Assembly (NCBI RefSeq): GCF_030814315.1
Contig: NZ_JAUSUV010000006.1
Coordinates: forward strand, 124,001-188,000
Length of the DNA: 64,000 nt
Source of the DNA: Croceifilum oryzae
GTDB lineage: Bacteria > Bacillota > Bacilli > Thermoactinomycetales > Thermoactinomycetaceae
Direction: 5' to 3'
A program made the translations under genes and the position numbers. Within the stretch, counting starts at the first letter, position 1. Each line of letters opens with the position of its first letter. The notes below the pieces were generated by a model that had not been told where the DNA came from, did no database searches, and worked only from the letters and a program-made list of their open reading frames with translations. This document shows, piece by piece, positions 17,167-26,213 of this stretch.

Positions 17167-18174
17167 ATGGGAAGCAATCCTCGAGTCTGGAAGTTAGGAT
17201 TATTGTCTATGATGGCGATTTCATTGGCAATGGGATGTCAATCCAATGAATTAAAAGGGGAGTCTGGAGTTATCTTTGCCAACTGTGTTTCAGAAGAGAG
17301 TAAATTCGTTAGTTTTGATGAATCGGGTAAGAAAGTGTCAGAAATTCCTTTTGAAGTAAGATGTGCGGATAAAGTGCAATATGATGTATCCGGAGGATAC
17401 ACCTTGCCTGCCGGAAGAGATAAAAAAATTACCCGCATCTCCAAAGAAGGAAAAATAGCAATCGAGAAGGTTCAAGCCACTGTTTCATTTATCAAGGAAA
17501 CCCCTGAATTGACCGTCATCGGTTACAATAACGATACCCAAAAAAATACGTTAGAGTTTCGAGAAGCAGGAAAGCAACCGACATTCCTTGAATGGAAGGG
17601 AATTTTAACCGATGTTCAGGTGGATGAAAAGTATATATATATCCAATCCGACAATATAAATCCAGAAGGTCCTTTTGAGCCTATAGTTCTCGTGGTTGAA
17701 AGGAAAAGCAAAAAGGCGATCAAAGAGATTAAATTAGAAGAAAAATATGAGGCAGCTTTATCAACTGAATTGCTGAATGGTAAACTGATCATTCCCTCAT
17801 ATAAAGATCAATCGGTCGCTTCATTAGATGTAAATACATGGAAAGTAGAGAACCATTCCATTCCCTTTACTGCACCAAATATCGTAGCCAAACATAAGGA
17901 TCGCTTGTTTGTGGTGAATGCTCAGGGAGAGTTGGCAGAACTGGATCAACAAATGAAGGTGGTCAAACATAAGAAGATTAGCTCGTACAATATCGTAAGC
18001 ATGCGTGTTTTTCCAGACGGTCTGTATCTTCTCAGACAGGATCACAATCAAAAGAATACAAAATCAAGTGGTTCGGTTGAAATATACGATCTGAATAGCT
18101 GGGAACTGAAGAAGAAAATCACATTGCCAGATGAAGAAATGGTCGCATTAGATGTGATTCGATTGAAGAAATAA
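17167..18174 (+). CDS. Putative lipoprotein, probable beta-propeller-like fold
   Basis: 335 residues from the ATG at 17167, 11 bp after GGGAG; an in-frame GTG at 17155 lies inside that site. The signal sequence ends in the lipobox LAMGC, so it is probably anchored in the outer face of the membrane. The mature part alternates short beta-rich units (for example ISKEGKIAIEKVQ, YIYIQSDNINPEG, LVVERKSKKAIKEI, LYLLRQDHNQKN and VEIYDLNSWELKKKI), which suggests a propeller. I do not recognise a specific family. Its place after the secreted hydrolase suggests a shared extracytoplasmic role. Confidence 0.75.
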   Translation: MGSNPRVWKLGLLSMMAISLAMGCQSNELKGESGVIFANCVSEESKFVSFDESGKKVSEIPFEVRCADKVQYDVSGGYTLPAGRDKKITRISKEGKIAIEKVQATVSFIKETPELTVIGYNNDTQKNTLEFREAGKQPTFLEWKGILTDVQVDEKYIYIQSDNINPEGPFEPIVLVVERKSKKAIKEIKLEEKYEAALSTELLNGKLIIPSYKDQSVASLDVNTWKVENHSIPFTAPNIVAKHKDRLFVVNAQGELAELDQQMKVVKHKKISSYNIVSMRVFPDGLYLLRQDHNQKNTKSSGSVEIYDLNSWELKKKITLPDEEMVALDVIRLKK

Positions 18175-18310
18175 GCATGTTGGCGGTTTGATGGAAAGAC
18201 AGTCGTTGGAACTTTGGTGTCCTTAGGATTACTATTTACTTCTTTTCCGTTGGACCGGTTTCTGCTAGACCTTGAATGCCTATGCAAATAAAAACAGGAG
18301 AGATTTTTCC

Positions 18311-18796
18311 ATGACTACCCTTCTAAAAAAAATAATGTCAGCATTACTATCTTCTTCTTGGGCTATCCTGATAGTGCCGATAGTAGAAGTTTTAAGTAGA
18401 AATAATGGCAAATTTCCCTTCGATACGCTAGGTACGATGTTTTCTCTTGGTTTTTTGGTTCTTGTCATAGTCACTCCTGTAACTTTCATTTTCGGAATTC
18501 TTGCTTCGTGGATTATCGACATAACGACACGCAAATGGGCAAACCGTCCTTTCTTCCGATTAATGGGTTACCTTCTCTTCGCAACCTTGTCCGGTATCGC
18601 CACTAATGATGATCAATTCTTATTCTTATGCTATGTTTCAGGTTTCACAGTCTCTATCCTTTTTTTTATAAGCAATGAATTTCTATCGCAAAAAAAGAAT
18701 TGGCCACCAAGCACTCAAGTATGGCTCATACTTCTCATTCCTTATCTGTTCTTATTCTCACTATTCTTATGCCATTATTTCAGAATTTTATATTAG
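18311..18796 (+). CDS. Small polytopic membrane protein, unknown function
   Basis: 161 residues from the ATG at 18311, behind AGGAG; the frame is open back to 18272 without a better site. Four hydrophobic segments are visible, roughly residues 15-30, 40-75, 85-120 and 138-160. There are no recognisable catalytic motifs. It lies 17 bp upstream of the TetR gene in the same direction. Many TetR regulators control a neighbouring membrane protein, so it may be a target or part of a small efflux or stress system; that is inference. Confidence 0.65.
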   Translation: MTTLLKKIMSALLSSSWAILIVPIVEVLSRNNGKFPFDTLGTMFSLGFLVLVIVTPVTFIFGILASWIIDITTRKWANRPFFRLMGYLLFATLSGIATNDDQFLFLCYVSGFTVSILFFISNEFLSQKKNWPPSTQVWLILLIPYLFLFSLFLCHYFRILY

Positions 18797-18812
18797 AGAG
18801 GACAGAGGGAAG

Positions 18813-19415
18813 ATGTCGAAACAACAAAAACGAACTTCTACCACGATAAAGAGAATCAAAAATGCAGGTCTTCGCTTATTCGCTCAACTTGGGTATCATG
18901 CCACCAGCATAGATGAGATCGTGGAGGAGGCTGGATATACAAAGGGTGCGTTTTATGGCCATTTCAAAGGTAAGGAAGAATTGTTCTTAGCAATCATGGA
19001 TGAGCGGATGGCCATGCATCAAACAGAAATTATGAAGTCCTTTCAAGTTCATGAAGAAGATGGGTTGAACGCAATCGCACGCCAATTGGAATACGTCATA
19101 CAACAGGCACAAGATGATTCATGGGCATCCATTTACTTCGAGTTTTTAGCGAACACTCGTAGAAACCCCGAAGTGCAGAAGAAACTTGCTCTGATGTACA
19201 GCAATTGGCGAGAGTTTGTAACGGGCTTTTTTCAGAGTCTGCAAGAGAAAGGGCTTGTTCAAATTAATATAGATATACAACTACTGGCCACCACCACGAT
19301 TGCTCTCTTTGATGGTTTTAATATTCAATCGTATGTCGATCCAAACGTAGATCCCAGTAAACAAATTCAGATTATCTCTCATCTTTTAGGAGTTGAGCAG
19401 ACATCTGCAAACTAG
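18813..19415 (+). CDS. TetR-family transcriptional regulator
   Basis: 200 residues from the ATG at 18813 (behind GAGGGAAG). The N-terminal helix-turn-helix is clear: RIKNAGLRLFAQLGYHATSI, DEIVEEAGYTKGAFYGHFKGKEELF. The remainder is the helical ligand-binding domain, with EFLANTRRNPEVQKKLALMY typical of the AcrR/QacR-like group. Although longer frames exist upstream, the N terminus and ribosome site fix this start. It closes the 16.3-19.4 kb gene set and may bind the palindromes at that promoter. Confidence 0.92.
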   Translation: MSKQQKRTSTTIKRIKNAGLRLFAQLGYHATSIDEIVEEAGYTKGAFYGHFKGKEELFLAIMDERMAMHQTEIMKSFQVHEEDGLNAIARQLEYVIQQAQDDSWASIYFEFLANTRRNPEVQKKLALMYSNWREFVTGFFQSLQEKGLVQINIDIQLLATTTIALFDGFNIQSYVDPNVDPSKQIQIISHLLGVEQTSAN

Positions 19416-19463
19416 CGATTACCGATGATCAGAACGAGTACGGATGAATCTGTATAAATGTTA

Positions 19464-19500
19464 AAATGACTTGAGAATCGATCAGGAACTCAGGTCATTT
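19464..19500 (+). terminator. Terminator after the TetR gene
   Basis: AAATGACTTGAG pairs with CTCAGGTCATTT (one G-T pair) around a 13-base loop, followed by TAATG. The A-rich arm also provides T residues on the other strand. Confidence 0.65.
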
Positions 19501-19710
19501 TAATGATATAAGCTACTTTCAATTTAATAGTGATCCTGTAATTCTGTTGGGTTTAAACATTCCATACGGATTGACATGATTATAGAACAGAGGTGTTAAT
19601 CCTCTATTTTGCCATCACACTTCTCCTTTATGATATCTGTCTCTATCACTCCACTCAAATTATAACTTAATAAACAGAATAAGAAAGTAATAACCATTTC
19701 CGCACACAAA

Positions 19711-19739
19711 AAAGAACTAGGGCTCTCACCCCAGCTCTT
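19711..19739 (-). terminator. Terminator of the small secreted protein gene
   Basis: On the minus strand AAGAGCTGGGG pairs imperfectly with CCCTAGTTCTT, followed by TTTTTTGTG. The stem resembles those at 20336-20364 and 21951-21980. Confidence 0.75.
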
Positions 19740-19759
19740 CTCATCACTTCATTTATAAC

Positions 19760-20191
19760 CTATGGTAGCCAATATTTCTCTGTTGCTGTTCCTTGATAAC
19801 GATTCTGCGAATCATGGAAGTCAAAACGTAGCTCTTGTAGGTTTGGGAATTTAAGATACTTCACATATCTATGTACAATCCAGCCAGAAAAAGCTTTTGA
19901 ATTCTTGAGGTATTTCTCTCCGAGATGCTTAGGCAAAAGAAGAGGACCTGGAGCATCCATAGCTCCCTCAGGTGCTAGGCGGAGATATACTTCTCCATCT
20001 TTCACAAATAGGTCTTTGGTGTTTAGCCAATCAGATCCTACATATTTGTAATCTTCTGGTTTACTTATTTGTTCTTGAGCAACTGTGGAATTTGCTACTG
20101 AATCCTTAGCATAGCTTGTCCCTGCGAAAGTGAAACTAAGAGCCGCCACACCTGCTACAACCAACCCTGCTAATCGGATCGATTTCTTCAT
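19760..20191 (-). CDS. Small secreted protein of unknown function
   Basis: 143 residues from the ATG at 20191, behind GGAGGG. The signal peptide MKKSIRLAGLVVAGVAALSF continues to a probable SYA cleavage site near residue 28. The mature protein is about 115 residues, rich in aromatic and charged residues (PEDYKYVGSDWLNTKDLFVK, FSGWIVHRYVKYLKFPNLQE), with no cysteine and no membrane anchor. I do not recognise a family. It is a single-gene unit with its own terminator. Confidence 0.7.
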   Translation of the reverse strand: MKKSIRLAGLVVAGVAALSFTFAGTSYAKDSVANSTVAQEQISKPEDYKYVGSDWLNTKDLFVKDGEVYLRLAPEGAMDAPGPLLLPKHLGEKYLKNSKAFSGWIVHRYVKYLKFPNLQELRFDFHDSQNRYQGTATEKYWLP

Positions 20192-20335
20192 ATTGTTTCC
20201 CTCCAATTTGTTTATTAACAACATTTCAATTGTATAATTTTTATAAAAGTTCGTCTAGTAATAAAAAATTTTATTTTTACACAAAATTTACACATAAGAA
20301 TCGAGTAAATCGTACACCTATCGAAAAAAGAAAAA

Positions 20336-20364
20336 AAGAACTAGAGCCCCCACCCTAAGTTCTT
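20336..20364 (-). terminator. Terminator overlapping the end of the ABC ATPase gene
   Basis: On the minus strand AAGAACT pairs with AGTTCTT around a GC-rich loop, followed by TTTTTTTC. The stop codon TAG (20343-20341) is inside the hairpin. Confidence 0.75.
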
Positions 20365-21129
20365 TTCGATTCCTACATATAATTGATCCAAAAATTGCTT
20401 CGTTCTGGCATGAGTCGGATGCCCAAACACTTCATCTGGTGTCCCTGTCTCGATGATTTTCCCATCATCCATAAAAATCACTCGATCCGCGACATCCCGG
20501 GCAAAGTTCATCTCATGGGTCACGATCATCATGGTTTGGGTCTTATCTTTCGTTAGCTCACGGATAATAGCGAGCACGCCTCCTACTAACTCTGGATCGA
20601 GGGCGGAAGTAGGTTCATCTAGTAATAGTACAGATGGATTCATCGCTAGTGCTCTCGCAATCGCTACTCTTTGTTGCTGTCCACCAGATAGTTGAATCGG
20701 AAAGGCATCTTTCTTTTGGGAAAGGCCTACTTTTTCAAGCAGTCCTTTCACTTGAATAGAAGCGGCTTCTTTACTCATCCCCTGCACTGTAACAAGCCCT
20801 TCCATCACATTTTGCAACGCAGTAAGATGCGGGAACAAGTTAAAGCTTTGGAAAACCATTGACGTTTGGGAGCGAAGGGATCGTATTTCTTTGTCTTTTG
20901 GTTTTTTGCCATTAAATTTTAATGTATGAGTACCGATTTTTATTGAACCAGCAGTTGGCGTTTCTAAACCATTTAAACAACGAAGGAAAGTTGATTTACC
21001 AGACCCACTTGGTCCAATAATTGCGATTACCTCCCCTTTCTCCACCGCTAAATCAATCTCATGTAACACATCTAATTTACCGAAGCTTTTGCGTAGCTTC
21101 TTCACTTCAATCAATGAATTCATCCCCAT
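20341..21129 (-). CDS. Polar amino-acid ABC transporter, ATP-binding protein
   Basis: 262 residues. The ATPase has Walker A GPSGSGKSTFLRCLNGLE, the Q-loop segment MVFQSFNLFPHLTALQNV, signature LSGGQQQRVAIARAL, Walker B VLLLDEPTSALDPE and the H-loop VTHEM. The FNLFPHLT and LNxLE forms are typical of GlnQ/TcyC/TcyN importers. It starts 1 bp after the permease gene in the same operon, with no separate strong ribosome site, so coupling is likely. The substrate cannot be fixed; cystine or glutamine are the usual candidates. A matching binding protein may be the one at 39701-40492. Confidence 0.92.
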   Translation of the reverse strand: MGMNSLIEVKKLRKSFGKLDVLHEIDLAVEKGEVIAIIGPSGSGKSTFLRCLNGLETPTAGSIKIGTHTLKFNGKKPKDKEIRSLRSQTSMVFQSFNLFPHLTALQNVMEGLVTVQGMSKEAASIQVKGLLEKVGLSQKKDAFPIQLSGGQQQRVAIARALAMNPSVLLLDEPTSALDPELVGGVLAIIRELTKDKTQTMMIVTHEMNFARDVADRVIFMDDGKIIETGTPDEVFGHPTHARTKQFLDQLYVGIEKNLGWGL

Positions 21130-21825
21130 CTAGTTATTTGTAAAACGATTGTAATGCTTCTCTAATCTTTCTTGCAGGGCATTCAGAATCGTACAGATCA
21201 CCCAGTAATAAAGGGCTACGATTAGATAAACCGTCATGTAATCGTATGACCTTCCTCCAACAATTTTCGCGTAGTAAAGCATCTCTGGTACTGTAATGAC
21301 CGTCAAGAGCGAAGTATCTTTTACAAGGCTTAGAAAACTATTCATTAAAGATGGAAGCGCCACCCGAGCTGCCTGTGGAAGAATGACTCGGCGCATCGTC
21401 TGCCGATAACTCATATTTAAAGAGGTCGCTGCCTCCCATTGTCCACGAGGGATAGAGAGAATCGCACCACGAATCGTCTCTGAAGCATACCCACCAACAG
21501 AAGCGGTTAATCCAATAATCGCGACCGTAATCGGCTCCAAGGTAATTCCAATCACAGGGAGACCAAAGTACAAGATAAATAATTGCACTAATAACGGTGT
21601 ACCACGAATAATCGAGATGTAGACTCTAGCTGGATAACGAAGCAACCGATACGGCGACATACGAGCGATCGCCACAACTAATGCCAATAGTAGTCCCAAT
21701 ATCATCGTGACCACACTAATCCACATCGTGTTCCAAAGACCATTTTTTAAGATATATGGAGCAGATTCTTTGGCAAGTTGCCAGTCAAATAATTGCTCCC
21801 ATTGGATGCTAGATAAAAGGTTCAT
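21130..21825 (-). CDS. Polar amino-acid ABC transporter, permease
   Basis: 231 residues with about five membrane helices. The HisM/GlnP family signatures are the N-terminal LKNGLWNTMWISVVTMILGL, VYISIIRGTPLLVQLFILYF (the RGTPL motif) and the EAA-loop ETIRGAILSIPRGQWEAATS. It forms the membrane channel for the following ATPase. There is no binding-protein gene in the operon, which is unusual for this family; the region upstream (21826-21950) is AT-rich and may hold the promoter. Confidence 0.92.
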   Translation of the reverse strand: MNLLSSIQWEQLFDWQLAKESAPYILKNGLWNTMWISVVTMILGLLLALVVAIARMSPYRLLRYPARVYISIIRGTPLLVQLFILYFGLPVIGITLEPITVAIIGLTASVGGYASETIRGAILSIPRGQWEAATSLNMSYRQTMRRVILPQAARVALPSLMNSFLSLVKDTSLLTVITVPEMLYYAKIVGGRSYDYMTVYLIVALYYWVICTILNALQERLEKHYNRFTNN

Positions 21826-21950
21826 TATAAAGACTCCTATAGATCAAGTAAGAAACATACATTATTCATAGTAAGTTTATCGGATTTTGTTTAAAAAGAA
21901 AAGGATTAAATAGGACTGAGATTGAAAGATACCCATCATACATAATAAAA

Positions 21951-21980
21951 GAGCTAGGGCCGGAACACGCACCCTAGCTC
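21951..21980 (-). terminator. Terminator of the lipase-like gene
   Basis: GAGCTAGGG and CCCTAGCTC form a perfect 9-bp stem with a 12-base loop, followed on the minus strand by TTTTATTATG. Confidence 0.8.
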
Positions 21981-22042
21981 GAAATGGTGACAATGTTAAA
22001 ATTCCATGCGATTATGACCATTTCACTATCAATATAAATTTA

Positions 22043-23665
22043 TTATTTCCCTATATATACAGATTTAACAAGCGTTCGTTCAAATGACTTTCCTGATTTC
22101 TTTTTGCCAGTTACTTGAACCGTAATATTATATAGACCCGGCTTTACATCAGTAGGTAGCGGTACTGTATATTCATTTGATGAACGAACATCTCTCTTCA
22201 TCCGTGACTGGTAACCTTTTTCCTGTAGTTGCTGCTTTACTTCTTTCCCCTCTGAATCGATTACCTTCACATCTACATTCATCGATCCCGAATCATAATT
22301 CTCCGATTGGTTCATTTTTAGCTTCAATGAAGACTCTTTTGTACTTTCCGGGCTAGGAAGATCTAGCGAAAGATCTTGTGAACCCTTATAGCTGGTAACA
22401 AGGAAGTAGGCATCTTTACTCGGACTTTGGATTCGAACTTTCCAATTACCAGTCTCTTCACCCTTTAACTGAAAGCTTTGATCTGTCACATCACCAAAAA
22501 GTTCATCACCTTTCGCTAACACATAGTTACTGCTGCTTTTATCGTATACTTTCCCTGAAGGAGATTGTAACGTTACTTTCACATCAGGTGATTTTGTCAT
22601 GATCTGCACAGTTGCTTCTTTTGCATCAATCGAAATTGATTTCTCGATCGGTTGATTTGCTGATAATGACCCACCTGCAAGAGACTGGTCAGCCGCTTGA
22701 GTCGATGGAGTCGGCTTCGGCATTGCTTGACTGAATGCCATTTTCGGTGATTTCGTAGGAGCGGCACTACGTAAAACAGGTTCCATTAATTGAAACGAGA
22801 CAGAGCCCTTGCGGATACTATCATGGTCAGCAGGGATCGTAAATAAATGGGTGCCATACGGTAAATATGTACTCGATATATTAACAAGCCCATCATTTTC
22901 GCCATAACTGGATAAAGTAAGCCCCGCTAGCCAAAGCGCTGATGCAGAAGGGCCCCAACTCGTTCCAGCTGTAGTATAGTAATCATTTTTCATCACATTT
23001 GGATGATGATCCGTTTGTTTGCGAAACTTCTCCATCTCTCCTGTTTGTAGCGAGTAAGCTCCAGCATCTTGCTCTCCAACTAATTTGGTTAACCAACTCG
23101 CATACCAACTATAAGCCATATCTGCTAAGTGGGATCCATAGTTTGGAGAACCTAATGTTACGATTTTACCCACATATGGATACGCATTATAGTGAACCAA
23201 TGCGGCTTGGGCATCAATTCCGCCTTTACTGTGTGCAACGATATTTACTTTTTGACCATAATGCTGAGAAATCTCTTTTAAAGACTTCGCTAGCAACTGA
23301 CCGTTATCATAGGGGCTCGCTGTACCTTTGCCTGCAGAGTCGTGCAAGTGAACAAATACTGTACGATATCCAGCATTATATGCCATCTCATACATGTCAT
23401 TGATCCCATGATACTCTGTCTTGCTCCACCAGTCTTGAGCATGCCTGCTTCTACCTTGGACGAATACAACAGGCGGCTTGTTCAAATCTACATTCGGAGG
23501 TATAGCTCCTAGCTGCCATGTTCCGGGCGTCTCTGTTAATTGAAAACCGGCAATTTCTTTAGGGGTAGGTAACGTAACACGATCTTCAGCTCGCACCTGA
23601 TTAATCGGAAAAAGAGTACCCATAAAAAGAAGAAATGAAACGAGTATTCTAGATAATTTCGACAT
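22043..23665 (-). CDS. Secreted lipase/esterase-like alpha/beta hydrolase
   Basis: 540 residues with a signal peptide ending at VRA (residue 26). The catalytic triad is visible: Ser146 in IVAHSKGG (a GxSxG variant, AHSKG), Asp258 in GENDGLV and His281 in PADHDSI. The sequence before it (PPVVFVQGRSRHAQDWW, YDNGQLLAKSLKEI) matches bacterial lipases that use a lid. Residues from about 320 to the end are beta-rich and resemble two C-terminal immunoglobulin- or PPC-like domains (LQSPSGKVYDKSSSNYVLAK; YNITVQVTGKKKSG). A secreted lipase is likely; polyester or phospholipid substrates are alternatives. Single-gene unit. Confidence 0.85.
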   Translation of the reverse strand: MSKLSRILVSFLLFMGTLFPINQVRAEDRVTLPTPKEIAGFQLTETPGTWQLGAIPPNVDLNKPPVVFVQGRSRHAQDWWSKTEYHGINDMYEMAYNAGYRTVFVHLHDSAGKGTASPYDNGQLLAKSLKEISQHYGQKVNIVAHSKGGIDAQAALVHYNAYPYVGKIVTLGSPNYGSHLADMAYSWYASWLTKLVGEQDAGAYSLQTGEMEKFRKQTDHHPNVMKNDYYTTAGTSWGPSASALWLAGLTLSSYGENDGLVNISSTYLPYGTHLFTIPADHDSIRKGSVSFQLMEPVLRSAAPTKSPKMAFSQAMPKPTPSTQAADQSLAGGSLSANQPIEKSISIDAKEATVQIMTKSPDVKVTLQSPSGKVYDKSSSNYVLAKGDELFGDVTDQSFQLKGEETGNWKVRIQSPSKDAYFLVTSYKGSQDLSLDLPSPESTKESSLKLKMNQSENYDSGSMNVDVKVIDSEGKEVKQQLQEKGYQSRMKRDVRSSNEYTVPLPTDVKPGLYNITVQVTGKKKSGKSFERTLVKSVYIGK

Positions 23666-23768
23666 AATAGAATATCCTTTCTGGATTAATTTATATAATA
23701 TTTTTATGTATTATCATAACGCGAATAAACTAGATTGGCTAGTAGACATTTCATTACAAAATAAAAAA

Positions 23769-23814
23769 TGCCGGCAGTCCTCTACTCCAATAAAATGAGC
23801 GAGTCCCGCCGGCA
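23769..23814 (-). terminator. Terminator of the zwf/cyclase operon
   Basis: TGCCGGC and GCCGGCA form the base of an extended hairpin with a second complementary block (GGGACT against AGGACT, imperfect), followed on the minus strand by ATTTTTTATTTTG. Confidence 0.75.
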
Positions 23815-23826
23815 CATATCGTGGAT

Positions 23827-24456
23827 CTAAGCTTTTATTCCCTCAAATAATAATACGCGTGCAGGTGCCGCTTCCGTCTCCATTACTTTTAGTGGTGCGG
23901 CGACCATGAAGTATTCACCTTCAGGTACTTCTGCTAAACGAAGCCCCTCTATAATGAGGACTCCTGCGTGAAACAGCGTTTTATGGGTGGGGTGTCCGGG
24001 TTGGGCTCTCTCAACTCCTAGCGCGTCAATCCCTACGCCACGAATCTTTTTCTCGGCTAGATACTTCGCACCACATTCTGCAAGATAGATAAATTCAAAG
24101 TTAAACTCTTCCTCCATCGAGTTACGAGTTTTGAGCAGGATGAAGTCTCCCTCACCAATCTCGTGCTTCTCTAGATCCGGCTTGCGCACTCCATCTGTCA
24201 CATGAGTCATATCAAGGACTTTAGACGATCCAATCAACGTTTCTAGTGATAGGGTCTCCATCGTTCCACCTTCAGGTAGCATGTGGAGTGGAGAGTCGAT
24301 ATGGGTTCCGGTATGAACATCCATCTCGATCTTAGACTCACGGGCAGTCGCTTTATCAAAGTCTTGAACCACACGAATAGAAGGCTTCTTCTCTGGTTTG
24401 TTTTTATAGACTTGCATGTTTTCACTGATCGCCATGGTTACATCATATACTTTCAT
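23827..24456 (-). CDS. Cyclase-family (kynurenine formamidase-like) metal hydrolase
   Basis: 209 residues. HTGTHIDSPLH (residues 48-58) is the HxGTHxDxPxH metal-binding signature of the cyclase/KynB family. It starts 14 bp after zwf, in the same operon, with GGAGGAG. Family members hydrolyse N-formylkynurenine, isatin or related amides or lactones. No kynurenine-pathway genes are near, and pairing with glucose-6-phosphate dehydrogenase suggests another amide or lactone substrate. The N terminus begins MKVYDVTMAI and the C-terminal domain has VGIDALGVER. Confidence 0.85.
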   Translation of the reverse strand: MKVYDVTMAISENMQVYKNKPEKKPSIRVVQDFDKATARESKIEMDVHTGTHIDSPLHMLPEGGTMETLSLETLIGSSKVLDMTHVTDGVRKPDLEKHEIGEGDFILLKTRNSMEEEFNFEFIYLAECGAKYLAEKKIRGVGIDALGVERAQPGHPTHKTLFHAGVLIIEGLRLAEVPEGEYFMVAAPLKVMETEAAPARVLLFEGIKA

Positions 24457-24470
24457 GTTGGGCTCTCCTC

Positions 24471-26018
24471 CTATTTCAATCGTTGTTTGGTTTTGGTTTC
24501 ATATGCTGGGATTGTTTCTGTATCTCTGTTTGCTCCAACTGACCACCAATGATGTCCCTCTACTTCGAGCAACTCATCTGCCAATTTGGGTCCCCAAGAT
24601 CCACTCTCATATGTTTCTAGCGAGATTAAGCGCTCTCGAAATGCTTGTTCAAGCGGATCAATAAATTTCCAAGCCAAGGAGACTTCATTCCAGTGAGCAA
24701 AGTAAGTAGAGTCTCCCATAATCGCGTCGTGAATTAAGGATTCATACGCCTCTGGAGATGCATCGATACAATTGTTACAATACTCCATTTCAATCCGAGC
24801 TAATCCTTGAATCCCACCTGATTTCTTCGCATTTAAAACAAAACTAATCCCTTCTTGCGGATTAATCTTGATAATAAGCAGGTTAGGCTCTAATGTATTC
24901 TCACGATTGAAATAGAGATTCGGAGGCATATTTTTAAACTGGACGATGATCTCTGTTGATTTCTCCGACATTCTCTTTCCAGTACGCACATAAAAAGGAA
25001 CTCCTGCCCATCTAAGATTATCTACATATAGCTTGGCTCCAACATACGTCTCGGTCTGTGAATCAGGGTCTACTCCTTTTTCATCAAGGTACTTCGGAAC
25101 TGATTTCTCTCCTATCATCCCCGCTCCATATTGCCCACGCACTATGTACTGCGCCGCCTCTTCTGGTTTGATATGTCGAAGCGAACGGAGAACTTTTACC
25201 TTCTCATCATGGATCGCTTCCGTTTTTAAACGGCTTGGAGGTTCCATCGCCACAATCATGAGCATTTGAAGAATATGATTTTGCACCATATCCCGAAGAG
25301 CCCCTGCCTCTTCGTAATAGCTGGCACGCTCTTCCACACCCACGATTTCCGCGGCGGTAATTTGGATGTTTTCAATATGTTGATGATTCCATAGAGGCTC
25401 AAATAACGTATTCGCAAACCGAATCACCTCTATATTTTGGACCATCTCTTTTCCAAGATAGTGATCAATTCGATACGTTTCATTTTCGGCAAATGACTGT
25501 TTCACTTGTTCATTTAATTTTTTAGCGGATTCATAATCATGCCCGATTGGTTTTTCGATAATGAGTCGTTTCCAGCCTGGCGTCGTCGTTAATCCTGACT
25601 CTTTTAAATTGATCGCCACAGTTCCAAAGAAATCGGGTGCAATTGCCATATAAAATAAGCGATTTCCCGGTAATTTCAACTTGGACTCTTCGTCCTCTAC
25701 TATCTGTTTGATCGATTGATACCCTTCTGGATTTCGCACATCAGAGGTGGTGTAGAAGAAACGCTCTGCAAACTTCTCCCACTCGGACTCTGAGTTCATT
25801 TCCTTCTGTGAGAAAGTTTCAATGGAATGACGAAGATCTTTGCGAAACTGCTCAGTCGATATTTCAGAACGTCCTGTACCTACAACCGTAAATTGCTCGT
25901 TTAATAAACCATTTTGAGTAAGACTATAGAGTGCAGGGAACAGCTTTCTCTTCGCTAAGTCACCCGTAGCACCAAAAATGACAAGGGTAAAAGGTTCGGT
26001 TTTTCTTTCGATCCCCAT
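24471..26018 (-). CDS. zwf: Glucose-6-phosphate 1-dehydrogenase
   Basis: 515 residues, normal family length. It oxidises glucose-6-phosphate to 6-phosphogluconolactone with NADP and opens the oxidative pentose-phosphate pathway. The N-terminal IFGATGDLAKRKLFPALY is the dinucleotide motif, EKPIGHD contains the conserved Lys, and RIDHYLGKEMVQN is the active-site signature with the catalytic His. Ribosome site GGAGG. The gene is followed by the cyclase-family gene and shares its terminator. Confidence 0.97.
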   Translation of the reverse strand: MGIERKTEPFTLVIFGATGDLAKRKLFPALYSLTQNGLLNEQFTVVGTGRSEISTEQFRKDLRHSIETFSQKEMNSESEWEKFAERFFYTTSDVRNPEGYQSIKQIVEDEESKLKLPGNRLFYMAIAPDFFGTVAINLKESGLTTTPGWKRLIIEKPIGHDYESAKKLNEQVKQSFAENETYRIDHYLGKEMVQNIEVIRFANTLFEPLWNHQHIENIQITAAEIVGVEERASYYEEAGALRDMVQNHILQMLMIVAMEPPSRLKTEAIHDEKVKVLRSLRHIKPEEAAQYIVRGQYGAGMIGEKSVPKYLDEKGVDPDSQTETYVGAKLYVDNLRWAGVPFYVRTGKRMSEKSTEIIVQFKNMPPNLYFNRENTLEPNLLIIKINPQEGISFVLNAKKSGGIQGLARIEMEYCNNCIDASPEAYESLIHDAIMGDSTYFAHWNEVSLAWKFIDPLEQAFRERLISLETYESGSWGPKLADELLEVEGHHWWSVGANRDTETIPAYETKTKQRLK

Positions 26019-26213
26019 TTTGAATCCTCCTCACAACTACTTCATCATTGAATTTATTATGTGTTAGATCATTTGGAATATGTAGCAACTAAATAGTAAT
26101 TGTATCAGGAAAAAGGATAAAATGATAAAAATATGTTTATCTAGTCGAAAAACATTCTATAGTCTATAATATGTTTATTACGAAAAACGAAATTTTCCAT
26201 TGGAGGAATTATT

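Larger units (their letters stand above)
19416..19759. other. Gene-free stretch with two terminators
   Basis: No credible reading frame with a ribosome site is visible on either strand in this 344-bp segment. It carries the terminators of the convergent genes on both sides; the middle is AT-rich without repeats. Confidence 0.6.
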
